From contig NZ_BOLV01000001.1 of NCBI RefSeq assembly GCF_016861845.1, positions 62,001 through 126,000 on the forward strand: DNA of 64,000 nucleotides. Reading direction: 5' to 3'. Below the pieces are notes generated by a model. The model was given only the letters and a program-made list of their open reading frames with translations, had not been told where the DNA came from and ran no database searches. The number at the start of each line of letters is the position of its first letter. The stretch's first letter is position 1. Both the position numbers and the translations under genes were made by a program. This DNA is from Lacticaseibacillus suilingensis. Lineage in GTDB: Bacteria > Bacillota > Bacilli > Lactobacillales > Lactobacillaceae. Shown here in pieces: positions 34,710-44,655 of this stretch.

Positions 34710-35543
34710 ATGAAAAAAGTGTTGAAGACATTAGCATTGGTTGGCGTATTTAGTTTAGGACTGGTCTTGGCGGCTTGCGGTAGCAACAAGTCAGCCGATA
34801 CGACGAAGACCACCACCGTCAAAATTGGGGTCGTTGGCTCAGACAACCGAGTGTGGAAGCACATTCAGCCGAAGCTGAAAAAAGAAGGCATTAACCTCAA
34901 AATCGTTGAATTTTCTGACTATTCTCAGCCCAACAGTGCCTTGGCCGATGGCGACGTTGATTTGAACGCCTTCCAGCACCAGTTCTTCCTGGATGACTGG
35001 AACAAGAAGCACAACCAAAACCTGACCACCATTGGTAAAACCATCATCGCCCCAATGGCCATTTTCTCCAAGAAAATCACCAAACTCTCCCAGCTGAAGA
35101 AAGGCGATTCCGTTTCCATTCCTAACGACGCCACCAACGAAGCGCGGGCATTGGAACTGCTGAAGACGAACGGCTTTATCACCTTCAAGAAAGGCACCGG
35201 CAACCTGCCAACACCAAATGATATCAAGACCAACAAGTTGAACCTAGATATCAAGGTGCTGGATGCCGCTCAGCTGCCATCTTCCCTGCAAGACGTGACT
35301 GCCTCTGTCATTAATTCTGGGGTCGCCTTGAACGCCAAGCTCGACTTTAACAAAGCGCTGGATATCGAAAAAGTCACCAAGGCTTCCATTCCGTGGATCA
35401 ACATCATCGTGGCCAAGAAGAAGGACGTCAACAACAAGACCTACAAGAAGATTGTGAAGGCCTTCCAGACCAACGATACCAAGAAATATATCAAGAAGAT
35501 TTACGGCAAAACTGAACTGCCAGCTTGGGACTACAAGTTCTAG
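34710..35543 (+). CDS. metQ: Methionine ABC transporter substrate-binding lipoprotein
   Basis: The 277-residue NlpA/MetQ-family lipoprotein has a lipobox LVLAAC (Cys ~22). The binding domain contains KIGVVGSDNRVWKHI, the family-typical FSDYSQPNSALADGDVDLNAFQHQFFLD, and KGDSVSIPNDATNEARAL. It captures methionine at the cell surface for an ABC importer. No metN or metI gene follows; a terminator comes next, so the ATPase and permease must be encoded elsewhere. GAGGAGG precedes the ATG. Confidence 0.93.
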   Translation: MKKVLKTLALVGVFSLGLVLAACGSNKSADTTKTTTVKIGVVGSDNRVWKHIQPKLKKEGINLKIVEFSDYSQPNSALADGDVDLNAFQHQFFLDDWNKKHNQNLTTIGKTIIAPMAIFSKKITKLSQLKKGDSVSIPNDATNEARALELLKTNGFITFKKGTGNLPTPNDIKTNKLNLDIKVLDAAQLPSSLQDVTASVINSGVALNAKLDFNKALDIEKVTKASIPWINIIVAKKKDVNNKTYKKIVKAFQTNDTKKYIKKIYGKTELPAWDYKF

Positions 35544-35629
35544 GCTTCTATAATAGAAGAAAACGACCCTTGACTCGCAGTTGAAGCCGTACAAACTGTG
35601 GTCTGCCGCCAATCAGCGGCCGCAACCCA

Positions 35630-35690
35630 ATATCCCTTAGTCTGACCGGATGACCTGTCTGCATCCTCCGGTTAAGACTGAGGGATATTT
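35630..35690 (+). terminator. Terminator of metQ
   Basis: AATATCCCTTAGTCT pairs with AGACTGAGGGATATT; a CCGGA/TCCGG stem lies inside and a T-rich tail follows. Confidence 0.8.
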
Positions 35691-35770
35691 ATTTGTTCAG
35701 CTTGCGCTTTTCCCGCTGGCCTTTCACCGCTATAATATGCCTGACTGGAATAGATGGGGAGGTTGCGCTG

Positions 35771-36643
35771 ATGGATACGCAGAAACTGCGGACTTTTGTG
35801 ACGGTGGCGGCAACGTTGAATTATACCGAGGCGGCGGCGCGGTTGTATACCACGCAAGCCACCGTCTCCAAACAAATTCTGGCACTGGAGAAGCAGTGGC
35901 AGGTGACCTTGTTTTCCCGCGCCCATCGCCAGGTCCAGCTGACAGCGGCGGGGCAAGCCCTGCTGCCGAAAGCGCAGGCGGTGGTGACCGCAGCTAACGC
36001 CTTGCAAGCCGCAGCCGCCGCGGTGCAAACCGGGGCCGGTAGTCGGCTGCGCATCAAAACGATTCCTTCGATTGCCAATTATCGAGCTTTTAACCAGATT
36101 GCGGCGTTTCACCGCACGCATCCGGAAATCCGGTTGCAGCTGACGGAAGGCGAAACCGATGCCGTGGCCGAGGCCTTAACCGCCGGCGAAGCGGACATCA
36201 TTTTTACGCGCCTGTTTGATCAACCTGATGCGGCGACGGAAAGTGTGATTGGTGAAAGCGACGCGCTGCAGGTGCTGGTGCCTAAAACCTCGCCGCTGGC
36301 CCGCCGCCAGGCTTTGACCGTGCAAGATTTGGCCAATGAGGATTTACTGCTGCTAGGTGAAAGCACCTACCTGATGCAGCCGGTGCGGCGGTTGTTTGCG
36401 GCGCAAGGGCTGACGCCGCATCTGACCTACCAAGGCCAGCGCATTGATTTGATTCTGGGGATGGTCAGCCGCGGGTTAGGCATTTCCATTGTGATGCAAA
36501 AAGCGGTGGCATTGACTGATTATCCGGCCTTAACCTTGGTGCCGCTGACCCCAACCGTGACGTCACACCTGGCCTTCGTGCGCCGCCACGGCCATCATCA
36601 TCCGGCTAGTGATGCGTTTTGGGCCTTTATTCAGCGGGGCTAA
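35771..36643 (+). CDS. LysR-family regulator of the lpd cluster
   Basis: The 290-residue protein has an N-terminal winged helix-turn-helix (KLRTFVTVAATLNYTEAAARLY, then TTQATVSKQILALE) and a C-terminal ligand-binding domain (~90-290). GGGGAGG lies 8 bases before ATG 35771. It is followed on the same strand by the lpdC-lpdB-lpdD decarboxylase genes, with a perfect T-N11-A type palindrome and a promoter between them. It probably activates them in response to an aromatic acid; ligand inferred only from context. Confidence 0.9.
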   Translation: MDTQKLRTFVTVAATLNYTEAAARLYTTQATVSKQILALEKQWQVTLFSRAHRQVQLTAAGQALLPKAQAVVTAANALQAAAAAVQTGAGSRLRIKTIPSIANYRAFNQIAAFHRTHPEIRLQLTEGETDAVAEALTAGEADIIFTRLFDQPDAATESVIGESDALQVLVPKTSPLARRQALTVQDLANEDLLLLGESTYLMQPVRRLFAAQGLTPHLTYQGQRIDLILGMVSRGLGISIVMQKAVALTDYPALTLVPLTPTVTSHLAFVRRHGHHHPASDAFWAFIQRG

Positions 36644-36657
36644 TTTCGCCTTGACGT

Positions 36658-36725
36658 ATCTATTCCATATTGGCATAGATGCGTGTTGGCAATGAATTGT
36701 TCGCCTCGTGGCTTGCCTCCATAAT
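36658..36725 (+). promoter_or_regulatory. LysR operator and lpdC promoter
   Basis: ATCTAT-N11-ATAGAT (36658-36680) is a perfect T-N11-A LysR box. TTGTTC (36697-36702) and CATAAT (36720-36725) are 17 bases apart, which places the box about 60 bases before the likely start of transcription, the usual LysR activation position. Confidence 0.75.
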
Positions 36726-36754
36726 GAAGTTATCAACTCACGGAGGTATGCGAA

Positions 36755-38227
36755 ATGGCAGAAAAATATGACTTACGCAAAGTGTTGGCCGAAATCCAGG
36801 CCGTGCCTGGCCAGTACCACGAAACCGATAAGGAAATCGATCCTGATGCCGAATTGGCTGGGGTTTATCGCTATATTGGCGCCGGCGGCACGGTTCAGCG
36901 GCCCACGCAAGAAGGCCCAACGATGATGTTTAACCACGTCAAAGGCTTCCCTGATTCTCGGGTTTTGATTGGGCTGCAGGCCTCACGCCGGCGCGTCGGC
37001 CTGATTTTGCATCATGATTATCACACCTTGGGGCAGATGCTTAATGATGCGGTTGCCCATCCAGTGAAGCCGGTCACCGTTACCAAAGCAGAGGCCCCGG
37101 CCCAGGAAGTCGTTCATTTGGCCACTGATACGGATTTTGATATTCGGAAGCTGCTCGCGGCGCCTACGAATACCCCAGTGGATGCTGGCCCTTATATCAC
37201 CATGGGGGTCGTTTATGGTCACAGCCCAAATGGTGAGCAAGAAGATGTCACCATTCATCGCATGGTGCTTGAAGACAAAGACACCATCGGTATGTACATC
37301 ATGCCAGGCGGCCGGCATATTGGCGCCTTTTTGAAAGAATATGAAGCGAACAGCAAACCGATGCCGATCACGATTAATATCGGCCTCGATCCCGCCATCA
37401 CGATTGGGGCGACTTTCGAGCCACCGACCACGCCACTTGGCTACAACGAGCTGCAAGTGGCGGGGGCGCTGCGCCAGCAGCCGGTTGAAGTGGTTCCAGG
37501 CGTGGCAGTCGATGCCAAGGCCATTGCTCGGGCCGAATGGGTGATTGAAGCGGAAATTCTTCCTAATACCAAGATGCAAGAAGATATCAACACGAATACC
37601 GGCTTCGCGATGCCTGAATTCCCAGGCTACAATGGGACCGCTAATCCGGCGGTCAATGTCGTCAAAATCAAAGCGGTCACGCACCGTCAAGATCGGCCAA
37701 TTGTCCAAACCACCATCGGCCCGTCTGAAGAACACGTTTCGATGGCCGGCATTCCCACTGAAGCCTCCATCCTCAGCTTGGTGGACCGGGCCATTCCCGG
37801 CAAGGTCAAGAATGTTTACAACGCCCCAGCTGGCGGGGGGAAGCTGATGACCATCATGCAGATTCACAAAGAGGATGAAGCAGACGAAGGCATTCAAAGG
37901 CAAGCTGCCTTGCTGGCCTTTTCCGCGTTCAAGGAACTCAAAACCGTGATTTTAGTCGATGAAGATGTGGATATCTTCGATTGGAACGATGTGATGTGGA
38001 CGATCAACACCCGGTTCCAAGCCGATCGTGACATCATGGTGCTGGAAGGCTTGCGCAATCATCCGCTGGATCCTTCCGAATTACCAGAATATGACCCGGC
38101 CCGCATTCGGGTCCAAGGCATGTCGTCAAAGCTGGTGCTGGACGGCACCGTACCGTTTACGATGAAGGATAGTTTTAAGCGAGCAAGTTTCAAAGAAATG
38201 AAGAACTGGGCTGATTACTTGAAGTAA
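36755..38227 (+). CDS. lpdC: UbiD-family decarboxylase, phenolic acid (gallate/hydroxybenzoate) type
   Basis: The 490-residue protein belongs to the prenyl-FMN-dependent UbiD family, which removes CO2 from aromatic or alpha,beta-unsaturated acids. The N-terminal region (FNHVKGFPDSRVLIGL), the central ITMGVVYGHSPN and the C-terminal AIPGKVKNVYNAPAGGGKLM fit this family. Its partners LpdB (UbiX) and LpdD follow directly, the set known in Lactobacillus plantarum for gallate decarboxylation. Exact substrate (gallate, protocatechuate, 4-hydroxybenzoate) cannot be told from sequence. CGGAGG precedes the ATG. Confidence 0.88.
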   Translation: MAEKYDLRKVLAEIQAVPGQYHETDKEIDPDAELAGVYRYIGAGGTVQRPTQEGPTMMFNHVKGFPDSRVLIGLQASRRRVGLILHHDYHTLGQMLNDAVAHPVKPVTVTKAEAPAQEVVHLATDTDFDIRKLLAAPTNTPVDAGPYITMGVVYGHSPNGEQEDVTIHRMVLEDKDTIGMYIMPGGRHIGAFLKEYEANSKPMPITINIGLDPAITIGATFEPPTTPLGYNELQVAGALRQQPVEVVPGVAVDAKAIARAEWVIEAEILPNTKMQEDINTNTGFAMPEFPGYNGTANPAVNVVKIKAVTHRQDRPIVQTTIGPSEEHVSMAGIPTEASILSLVDRAIPGKVKNVYNAPAGGGKLMTIMQIHKEDEADEGIQRQAALLAFSAFKELKTVILVDEDVDIFDWNDVMWTINTRFQADRDIMVLEGLRNHPLDPSELPEYDPARIRVQGMSSKLVLDGTVPFTMKDSFKRASFKEMKNWADYLK

Positions 38228-38253
38228 CCGGCCAGCGCAAGGAGGCATTCACT

Positions 38254-38865
38254 ATGACTAAAAAGATTGTTGTCGCGATTACTGGGGCTTCTGGTACCAT
38301 TTATGGGCTGCGCTTGTTAGAAGCGCTGGCGGCTGATCCCTCTGTGGAAACCCATTTGGTTATGAGTCCCTGGGCCAAAGAAAATTTGGCCGTTGAAGCC
38401 ACCGACTACACGGAAAAGACGGTCCGCGCCTTGGCTGAGGTGGTTTACGATGACCGCGATCTTGGAGCTAGCATTGCCAGCGGCAGTTTTCAACACGATG
38501 GCATGGTGATCGTCCCTGCCAGCATGAAAACGGTGGCGGCAATCGCCACTGGCCTAGCCGATAATTTGATTGCGCGGGCCGCGGATGTGACGCTGAAAGA
38601 ACGGCGGCCCTTGCTGGTCGTGCCGCGCGAGTCACCGTTCAATCAAATTCACCTTGAGAATATGCTGAAGCTGGCACGCATGGGCGTGGAAATTATTCCT
38701 CCGATTCCAGCGTTTTACAATCAGCCCCAGACCATTGATGATTTGATCGATCACAACACGATGAAACTGCTGGATCATTTGCACTTAAGCAATGATTATA
38801 GTCGGCGCTGGCAAGGCTTGGCCGCCGCCAAACAAGCCGCGCGTCAGGAGGCCTTTCATGCCTGA
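38254..38865 (+). CDS. lpdB: Flavin prenyltransferase (UbiX family)
   Basis: The 203-residue protein makes the prenylated FMN cofactor used by UbiD enzymes. The N-terminal KIVVAITGASGTIYGLRLLEAL is the UbiX flavin-binding signature; MVIVPASMKTVAAIATGLADNLI and LKERRPLLVVPRESPFN (prenyl-phosphate site) are typical. AGGAGG lies upstream. It sits 26 bases after lpdC and overlaps lpdD by 8 bases. Confidence 0.95.
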   Translation: MTKKIVVAITGASGTIYGLRLLEALAADPSVETHLVMSPWAKENLAVEATDYTEKTVRALAEVVYDDRDLGASIASGSFQHDGMVIVPASMKTVAAIATGLADNLIARAADVTLKERRPLLVVPRESPFNQIHLENMLKLARMGVEIIPPIPAFYNQPQTIDDLIDHNTMKLLDHLHLSNDYSRRWQGLAAAKQAARQEAFHA

Positions 38866-39253
38866 GCATACTTTTACCGTCACCCGCAGCGGCTATACGA
38901 TGCAAGCTAAGCTGCGGCGCGAAAATCAAGACGTGTTGATTGAACTCACTGGTGGCGATGTGCCACATTATGGCGTCGTCACGGCGGTGAGCCTGCATCA
39001 GCCGCTGCAAACCATTGCCTTACCGAGTCGACCGGGGCATCACCATCAAGAAGGGGTGTTGACCGAGCGGGTGGCTACGGTGATTGCACCGGTGCTGCAA
39101 AGCAACGCCTTTATCGTCGGCGGGCTGCATGTGAATCGCATTAGCAAACAACAACTAGCCGTGGCTGGCGCCATGGCGCAAGCGCTGGGCGAGCAAATTC
39201 GCGATTATTTGGCCACGCATCCGCGCACCAGAATAGAAGAAGAGTTTTCTTAA
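38858..39253 (+). CDS. lpdD: LpdD-like accessory protein of the prenyl-FMN decarboxylase
   Basis: The 131-residue protein contains GGDVPHYGVVTAVS (~31-44), a His-rich PGHHHQEG (~59-66) and VGGLHVNRISKQQL (~88-101). This pattern is found in the small third protein of lpd-type clusters. Its job is proposed to be cofactor handling or assembly and is not settled. CAGGAGG precedes ATG 38858. Last gene of the cluster, ended by a bidirectional terminator. Confidence 0.8.
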   Translation: MPEHTFTVTRSGYTMQAKLRRENQDVLIELTGGDVPHYGVVTAVSLHQPLQTIALPSRPGHHHQEGVLTERVATVIAPVLQSNAFIVGGLHVNRISKQQLAVAGAMAQALGEQIRDYLATHPRTRIEEEFS

Positions 39254-39261
39254 AGTGTGTC

Positions 39262-39316
39262 AAAAAAATCGGTTCCCAAACCAAACTTGATTGTTTGATT
39301 TGGGGACCGGTTTTTG
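39262..39316. terminator. Bidirectional terminator between lpdD and fructokinase
   Basis: A ~22-base stem, AAAATCGGTTCCCAAACC... / ...TTTGGGGACCGGTTTTT, with A and T runs on either side. Confidence 0.88.
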
Positions 39317-39346
39317 GTTTCATGAAATCCTGCTTTGCGCCGCGCG

Positions 39347-40216
39347 TTACTTGGCCGCGTAAGCGTCGGCGGCCAGCAGCAGGCCGCCCATGACGCCAGC
39401 TTCATCGTTAAGGCCGATGCGGACGATGTAGTCATCAAGCGGCGGGGTGTCGATGTAGCCTTGGACATAGTCGCGGAACTTTTCGCGAATCATGGGTAGG
39501 AGTTGTTCTTGGTGCATGATGCCCCCACCGAAAATAATGATGTCAGGGGACAAAATCATGGCGGCATCCAGGCAAGCTTGCGCCAGATAGCCAGCTTCCA
39601 ATTCCCAGGCCGGATCATCAGGCTTTAGTTCGGTGCCTTTTTTCCCGGCGCGTTCTTCAACGGCGGGGCCAGCGGCTAAGCCTTCCAGACACTGGTTGCC
39701 ATGGAAGGGACAGCGGCCCTGATAAGTATCGCTGGGGTCGCGCTGAAGGAAAATGTGCCCCATTTCAGGATTGGAATAGCCTTGCAGCAGCTTGCCATCG
39801 TGAATGTAGCCGGCGCCAATGCCGGTGCCAACGGTCCAGTAGAGCACATTCTTGTGGCCCTTGCCGGCGCCAGCCTTCCACTCGGCATAGCCGGCTTCAT
39901 TGACGTCAGTGGTGAAGGCATAAGGCACGTCAATCGCGGCTTGCATGGTGCCAAGGAAGTCGTAATCGCGCCAACCGGGCTTCGGCGTGGAGGTGATGTA
40001 GCCATAGCGCGAAGAGTCCGGATCAATGTCGGCCGGGCCAAAGGTGCCAATGCCAATGGCCGACACCGGATTAGCGTTAAAAAAGGCAATCACTTGCGGA
40101 ATCGTTTCTTCCGGGGTCGTGGTCGGAATCCGGGTTTGCGCAATCACCGTACCGTCTGCTGTCCCAGTGGCGCAGACAAATTTAGTGCCGCCAGCTTCAA
40201 TCGAACCAAAAATCAT
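39347..40216 (-). CDS. scrK: Fructokinase (ROK family)
   Basis: The 289-residue sugar kinase phosphorylates fructose (and perhaps mannose or glucose). It has FGSIEAGGTKFVCA (ATP loop, ~3-16), GIGTFGPADID, TDVNEAGYAEW (catalytic Asp), TVGTGIGAGYI and the ROK zinc motif GHIFLQRDPSDTYQGRCPFHGNQCLEG (His plus three Cys). A CcpA-like site lies just upstream, hinting at carbon catabolite control. Single-gene unit. Confidence 0.92.
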   Translation of the reverse strand: MIFGSIEAGGTKFVCATGTADGTVIAQTRIPTTTPEETIPQVIAFFNANPVSAIGIGTFGPADIDPDSSRYGYITSTPKPGWRDYDFLGTMQAAIDVPYAFTTDVNEAGYAEWKAGAGKGHKNVLYWTVGTGIGAGYIHDGKLLQGYSNPEMGHIFLQRDPSDTYQGRCPFHGNQCLEGLAAGPAVEERAGKKGTELKPDDPAWELEAGYLAQACLDAAMILSPDIIIFGGGIMHQEQLLPMIREKFRDYVQGYIDTPPLDDYIVRIGLNDEAGVMGGLLLAADAYAAK

Positions 40217-40230
40217 TTTTTCACGTCCTT

Positions 40231-40244
40231 AGTAATCGTTTTCA
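40231..40244 (-). promoter_or_regulatory. Candidate CcpA (cre) site upstream of scrK
   Basis: On the minus strand TGAAAACGATTACT fits the cre consensus TGWAANCGNTNWCA except for the last base, 15 bases ahead of the start codon. Confidence 0.5.
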
Positions 40245-40319
40245 CTATAGAATAGCGCTGTTTTCCTCGCGATGCTAGACCAATTTTGAAAATTGGTCCT
40301 ATTGAATGTGCATCTTTGC

Positions 40320-40348
40320 TGGACAGATGTTTCTGTATCGTGTACAAT
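40320..40348 (+). promoter_or_regulatory. Promoter of sstT
   Basis: TGGACA (40320-40325) and TACAAT (40343-40348) are 17 bases apart, 32 bases before the start. A palindrome, GACCAATTTTGAAAATTGGTC, lies further upstream at ~40279-40299. Confidence 0.6.
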
Positions 40349-40379
40349 CGCTAATATTAACTTAGAAGGAGCGATTGCC

Positions 40380-41663
40380 ATGTTTGCAAAATATCGATCG
40401 GTATCATTGATTGTTAGAATTTTAATTGGCCTCGTCATTGGGGCCTTGTTAGCGGTGATCGTACCCTCATGGAGCGGGATTGGGCTGTTGGGCGAATTGT
40501 TCGTCGGCGCCTTGAAGGGGATTGCGCCAGTGATGGTGTTCTTCCTGATCATGTCGGCGGTGTCTGGCTACAAGTCCGGCGGTGAAAATCATTTTGGCAC
40601 CGTGATTGTGCTTTACTTGAGTGCAACCTTGCTCTCGGCATTTGCCGCCGTGGGGGCTTCTTATCTGTTCCCCGTAAAACTGGTGCTGCCAAAAGCGGCG
40701 GCTGTGGCCGCAGCGCCGAAGAGTTTGAGCAAGGTGTTGTCCGACCTGTTGACCAACGCAGTGGGCAATCCGCTGAGTGCGATTGTGAATGCTAATTACC
40801 TGTCGATTTTGTTTTGGGCCTTGATGATTGGTTTTGCCTTGCGGTTGACCTCGAAAGAAACGCGCAAGGTAATCACTGAAATCTCTGGTGCCATCACCCA
40901 TGTGGCTCAGCTCGTGATTGAGCTGGCGCCATTTGGGATTGCCGGCCTGGTGTACACCACCATCAGTGAAACCGGCTTTGGCGGCATTGCCCAGTACGGG
41001 AAGCTGGTGGTGCTGCTCGTGGGCACGATGACATTTGTCTATTTGGTGGTCTACCCCTTGATGACGTTCGCCTACACGCGGCAAAATCCTTTTCCGCTGA
41101 CCTTCTGGACGCTGAAGCGGTCGGGAATTCCAGCCTTCTTCACGCGCAGTTCCGCCGTGAATATTCCGATTAACTTGCAGGCCTGCGAAGACTTGGGGCT
41201 AAACAAGGAATCTTATTCCGTGTCGATTCCGCTGGGCGGGTCAGCCAATAGTGGCGGGGCAGCGATTACTGTGTCCGTCATGACCTTGGCGGCGTGTGCG
41301 ACCTTGGGCATTCAAGTGTCCTTCCCGCTGGCTTTCATTCTCTGCGTGCTGACGGCCCTCGCCGCCACCGGTGCTTCTGGTATTGCTGGGGGCTCGCTGT
41401 TGATCATCCCGATGGCCGCGAGCTTGTTCGGGATTTCTAACGATGTGGCGATGCAGGTCGTCGGCGTCGGCTTTGTGATCGGGGTCATTCAGGATTCCGT
41501 CGAAACCGCCGTTAACTCGGCTTCCGATTTGCTGTTCACGGCTACGGCTGAATACGCTGATGCCCGCAAGAAGGGCCATCCCGTCGATATCAGCGCCGCC
41601 ATCCGCCGGGCGGAAGGCAAGGCTGATCCGGCGGTGGCCGCAAACGCACCAGCAACGAAGTAG
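40380..41663 (+). CDS. sstT: Serine/threonine:sodium symporter SstT
   Basis: The 427-residue membrane protein belongs to the DAACS (glutamate transporter-like) family. ILIGLVIGALLAVIVPSWSGIGLLGELFVGALKGIAPVMVFFLI is the N-terminal helix pair, and the Ser-rich re-entrant loop FTRSSAVNIPINLQAC and SIPLGGSANSGGAAITV are SstT-typical. It imports serine and threonine with Na+. ATG 40380 follows AGAAGGAG. The last ~25 residues are an Ala-rich soluble tail. Confidence 0.93.
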   Translation: MFAKYRSVSLIVRILIGLVIGALLAVIVPSWSGIGLLGELFVGALKGIAPVMVFFLIMSAVSGYKSGGENHFGTVIVLYLSATLLSAFAAVGASYLFPVKLVLPKAAAVAAAPKSLSKVLSDLLTNAVGNPLSAIVNANYLSILFWALMIGFALRLTSKETRKVITEISGAITHVAQLVIELAPFGIAGLVYTTISETGFGGIAQYGKLVVLLVGTMTFVYLVVYPLMTFAYTRQNPFPLTFWTLKRSGIPAFFTRSSAVNIPINLQACEDLGLNKESYSVSIPLGGSANSGGAAITVSVMTLAACATLGIQVSFPLAFILCVLTALAATGASGIAGGSLLIIPMAASLFGISNDVAMQVVGVGFVIGVIQDSVETAVNSASDLLFTATAEYADARKKGHPVDISAAIRRAEGKADPAVAANAPATK

Positions 41664-41680
41664 ATCGTACTAGGCCGCAG

Positions 41681-41900
41681 AGCGGCAGGTACGGCGCCGA
41701 GGCATGTTGGTCCGGTTGCGGGGTCGGCTGGGGCCGAAATGCGGTCGCCAGCCTCAAATACGAGCCAGCATCGCGCATGCGCGCCCAACGCTGTCTCGCA
41801 TTTGCCCCCAGTTGGCCCAGGAGCTGCCTGCTTCGCAGTCACCTCCTGGGCGAACTGATTCGTGGCGGGACCACCACGCCCCTCTGCCGCACCTACCGCT
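41681..41900. repeat. 220-bp GC-rich intergenic palindromic element
   Basis: Outer arms AGCGGCAGGTACGGC (41681) and GCCGCACCTACCGCT (41886) match at 13 of 15 positions as inverted repeats. Inner arms GGTCGGCTGGGGCCGAAATGCG (41722-41743) and 41797-41817 match with one gap and few changes. GCGCATGCGC lies in the middle. No T run and no convincing gene. The remaining gap to 42066 contains only the gdhA promoter and AAAAGGA site. Confidence 0.7.
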
Positions 41901-42003
41901 TTGCTCCATAACCGGCAACTGGTGATAGAAACACGAACAAATGAAACGGATGAAAGCAGGAATACTGTCTTTCGTCCGTTTTTTAGTTTGCTAGAGCAAA
42001 TAA

Positions 42004-43410
<1,407 letters not shown>

Positions 43411-43419
43411 ACCTGATTC

Positions 43420-43470
43420 AAAAAAGCTGCTCGCACCGCTGCAATTTTGCAGGGGACGAGCAGCTTTTTG
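43420..43470. terminator. Terminator of gdhA
   Basis: AAAAAGCTGCTCG pairs with CGAGCAGCTTTTT; an inner CTGCA/TGCAG stem is also present. The flanks suit both strands. Confidence 0.9.
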
Positions 43471-43476
43471 CTTAGC

Positions 43477-44016
43477 CTAATGCTCACCTAAATCACGCCA
43501 GATACCGGTTTTACGATCTAGGGTGTTGGCAATTTGGACTAAGGCAGCATGTTCAGCATCGCTGATCAAGTTGATGTCGATGGTGTAGTTCGCATCAAAT
43601 TCACGACTGATTTGTTTCATTAACGCATTGCGGCGCTGGCGCGGCGGGTTTTGCACTTTCAAAATCAAGGTCGAATGGATCACCGCCATGCCGCGGATGT
43701 TGGACCAAGGGAGGAAGTTACTTTTTAAGGTGAAGACATTGCTGTTGTCGCGAATCCCGTCGTGATCGAAGACCAAACTCGGCTGCTTGGCCTTGCGAAT
43801 GCCTTGGAAGACTAAAAACAGCGCAGTTAACGCCAGCCCGAATATCCCTAAAGTCATTAAGATTGCCCCAAATGTCGCGTTGTTAGCCCCGAGTTGCAGG
43901 CGACCTTGCTGCAGAATGATGACGCAGGCGGCCACGGCGAAGGCGCCGCCGAAAAGCAACTGGAAGATGAGATGGAATAGGCTGGGGCGGATGGTTAACG
44001 GCGAAATGTCTTGCAT
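43477..44016 (-). CDS. Membrane protein with PH-like C-terminal domain
   Basis: The 179-residue protein has two membrane helices (~20-40 and ~52-75). A cytoplasmic domain follows with SLVFDHDGIRDNSN and FLPWSNIRGMAVI, the pattern of STM3941-like/PH-like domains in small bacterial membrane proteins. ATG 44016 follows AGAGG; the longer frame to 44076 lacks a ribosome site. Function unknown. Confidence 0.7.
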   Translation of the reverse strand: MQDISPLTIRPSLFHLIFQLLFGGAFAVAACVIILQQGRLQLGANNATFGAILMTLGIFGLALTALFLVFQGIRKAKQPSLVFDHDGIRDNSNVFTLKSNFLPWSNIRGMAVIHSTLILKVQNPPRQRRNALMKQISREFDANYTIDINLISDAEHAALVQIANTLDRKTGIWRDLGEH

Positions 44017-44135
44017 GGTGATCCTCTTTCTATCTAATAGTAACCTTAAAATACCATAGACGCCGGGGTTCTGCACGGGGGGATGGGGAAATAACGGGTA
44101 ACTGTCAGGCTAAGAGCGGCTTCAAGTCGCTGAAC

Positions 44136-44181
44136 TAGGCTACCCATCCGGCTAAGGGCGGCCGCGCACAGCAGCCTGCCT
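44136..44181 (+). repeat. Dispersed intergenic repeat, copy 3
   Basis: TAGGCTACCCATCCGGCTAA then GGGCGGCCG repeats the sequence at 1981-2009 with two changes, followed by CAGCAGCCTG. A partial extra unit (GGCTAAGAGCGGC) lies just before, at ~44108. The remaining gap 44017-44334 holds the cspA leader and no gene. Confidence 0.65.
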
Positions 44182-44214
44182 GATAAAAAAATAGTTTTTC
44201 CCTGCTGGCTGTGG

Positions 44215-44334
44215 TACACTGAACCTAGTAATTGATGAACTGAAACAATTGTGTTCTTGCATAATGGATTTCCTTTCAGCGATTACCAGTTGTTTTTGTC
44301 ACTATAGGTTTTTAATGAAGGAGATTCACTCATT
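44215..44334 (+). promoter_or_regulatory. cspA promoter -10 and long 5' leader
   Basis: TACACT (44215-44220) is the best -10, giving a leader of about 105-110 bases before the AAGGAG site. Long leaders are a known feature of cold-shock genes, whose RNA folding changes with temperature. Confidence 0.5.
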
Positions 44335-44535
44335 ATGCAACAAGGTACTGTTAAATGGTTCAACGCTGACAAAGGTTACGGCTTCATCACTGGTGAAGAC
44401 GGCAAAGACGTTTTCGTTCACTTCTCCGCTATCCAAGGCGACGGCTACAAGACGCTTGACGAAGGCCAAGCTGTTAGCTTCGAAGTAGAACAAAGCGACC
44501 GCGGCCCTCAGGCTGCCAACGTTACCAAGCTGTAA
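44335..44535 (+). CDS. cspA: Cold-shock protein
   Basis: The 66-residue single-domain RNA chaperone has RNP1 KGYGFIT and RNP2 VFVHFSA, both intact. It melts RNA structure during cold shock or growth. AAGGAG precedes the ATG by 9 bases. Strong preferred-codon use fits high expression. Terminator follows directly. Confidence 0.97.
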   Translation: MQQGTVKWFNADKGYGFITGEDGKDVFVHFSAIQGDGYKTLDEGQAVSFEVEQSDRGPQAANVTKL

Positions 44536-44548
44536 TATCAGCGTGGGA

Positions 44549-44586
44549 AGCACCTTCTCGTCATTGCGACGGGAGGGTGTTTTTTT
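44549..44586 (+). terminator. Terminator of cspA
   Basis: AGCACCTTCTCGTC pairs with GACGGGAGGGTGT (wobbles included), followed by six or more T. Confidence 0.88.
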
Positions 44587-44655
44587 GTTCAGACGGCCAG
44601 GCATAAGCCATGCTAAAATGGTTACAAAGATGTTTAGCAAGATGGGAGAACAATT

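Noticed and set aside
34571-34753. 60-residue frame before metQ
   Set aside because: It lies across the T-box terminator and the metQ start; the RNA structure explains the sequence.
41704-41925. 73-residue frame in the palindromic block after sstT
   Set aside because: Low-complexity Pro/Arg-rich translation of a GC-rich palindrome without a ribosome site.
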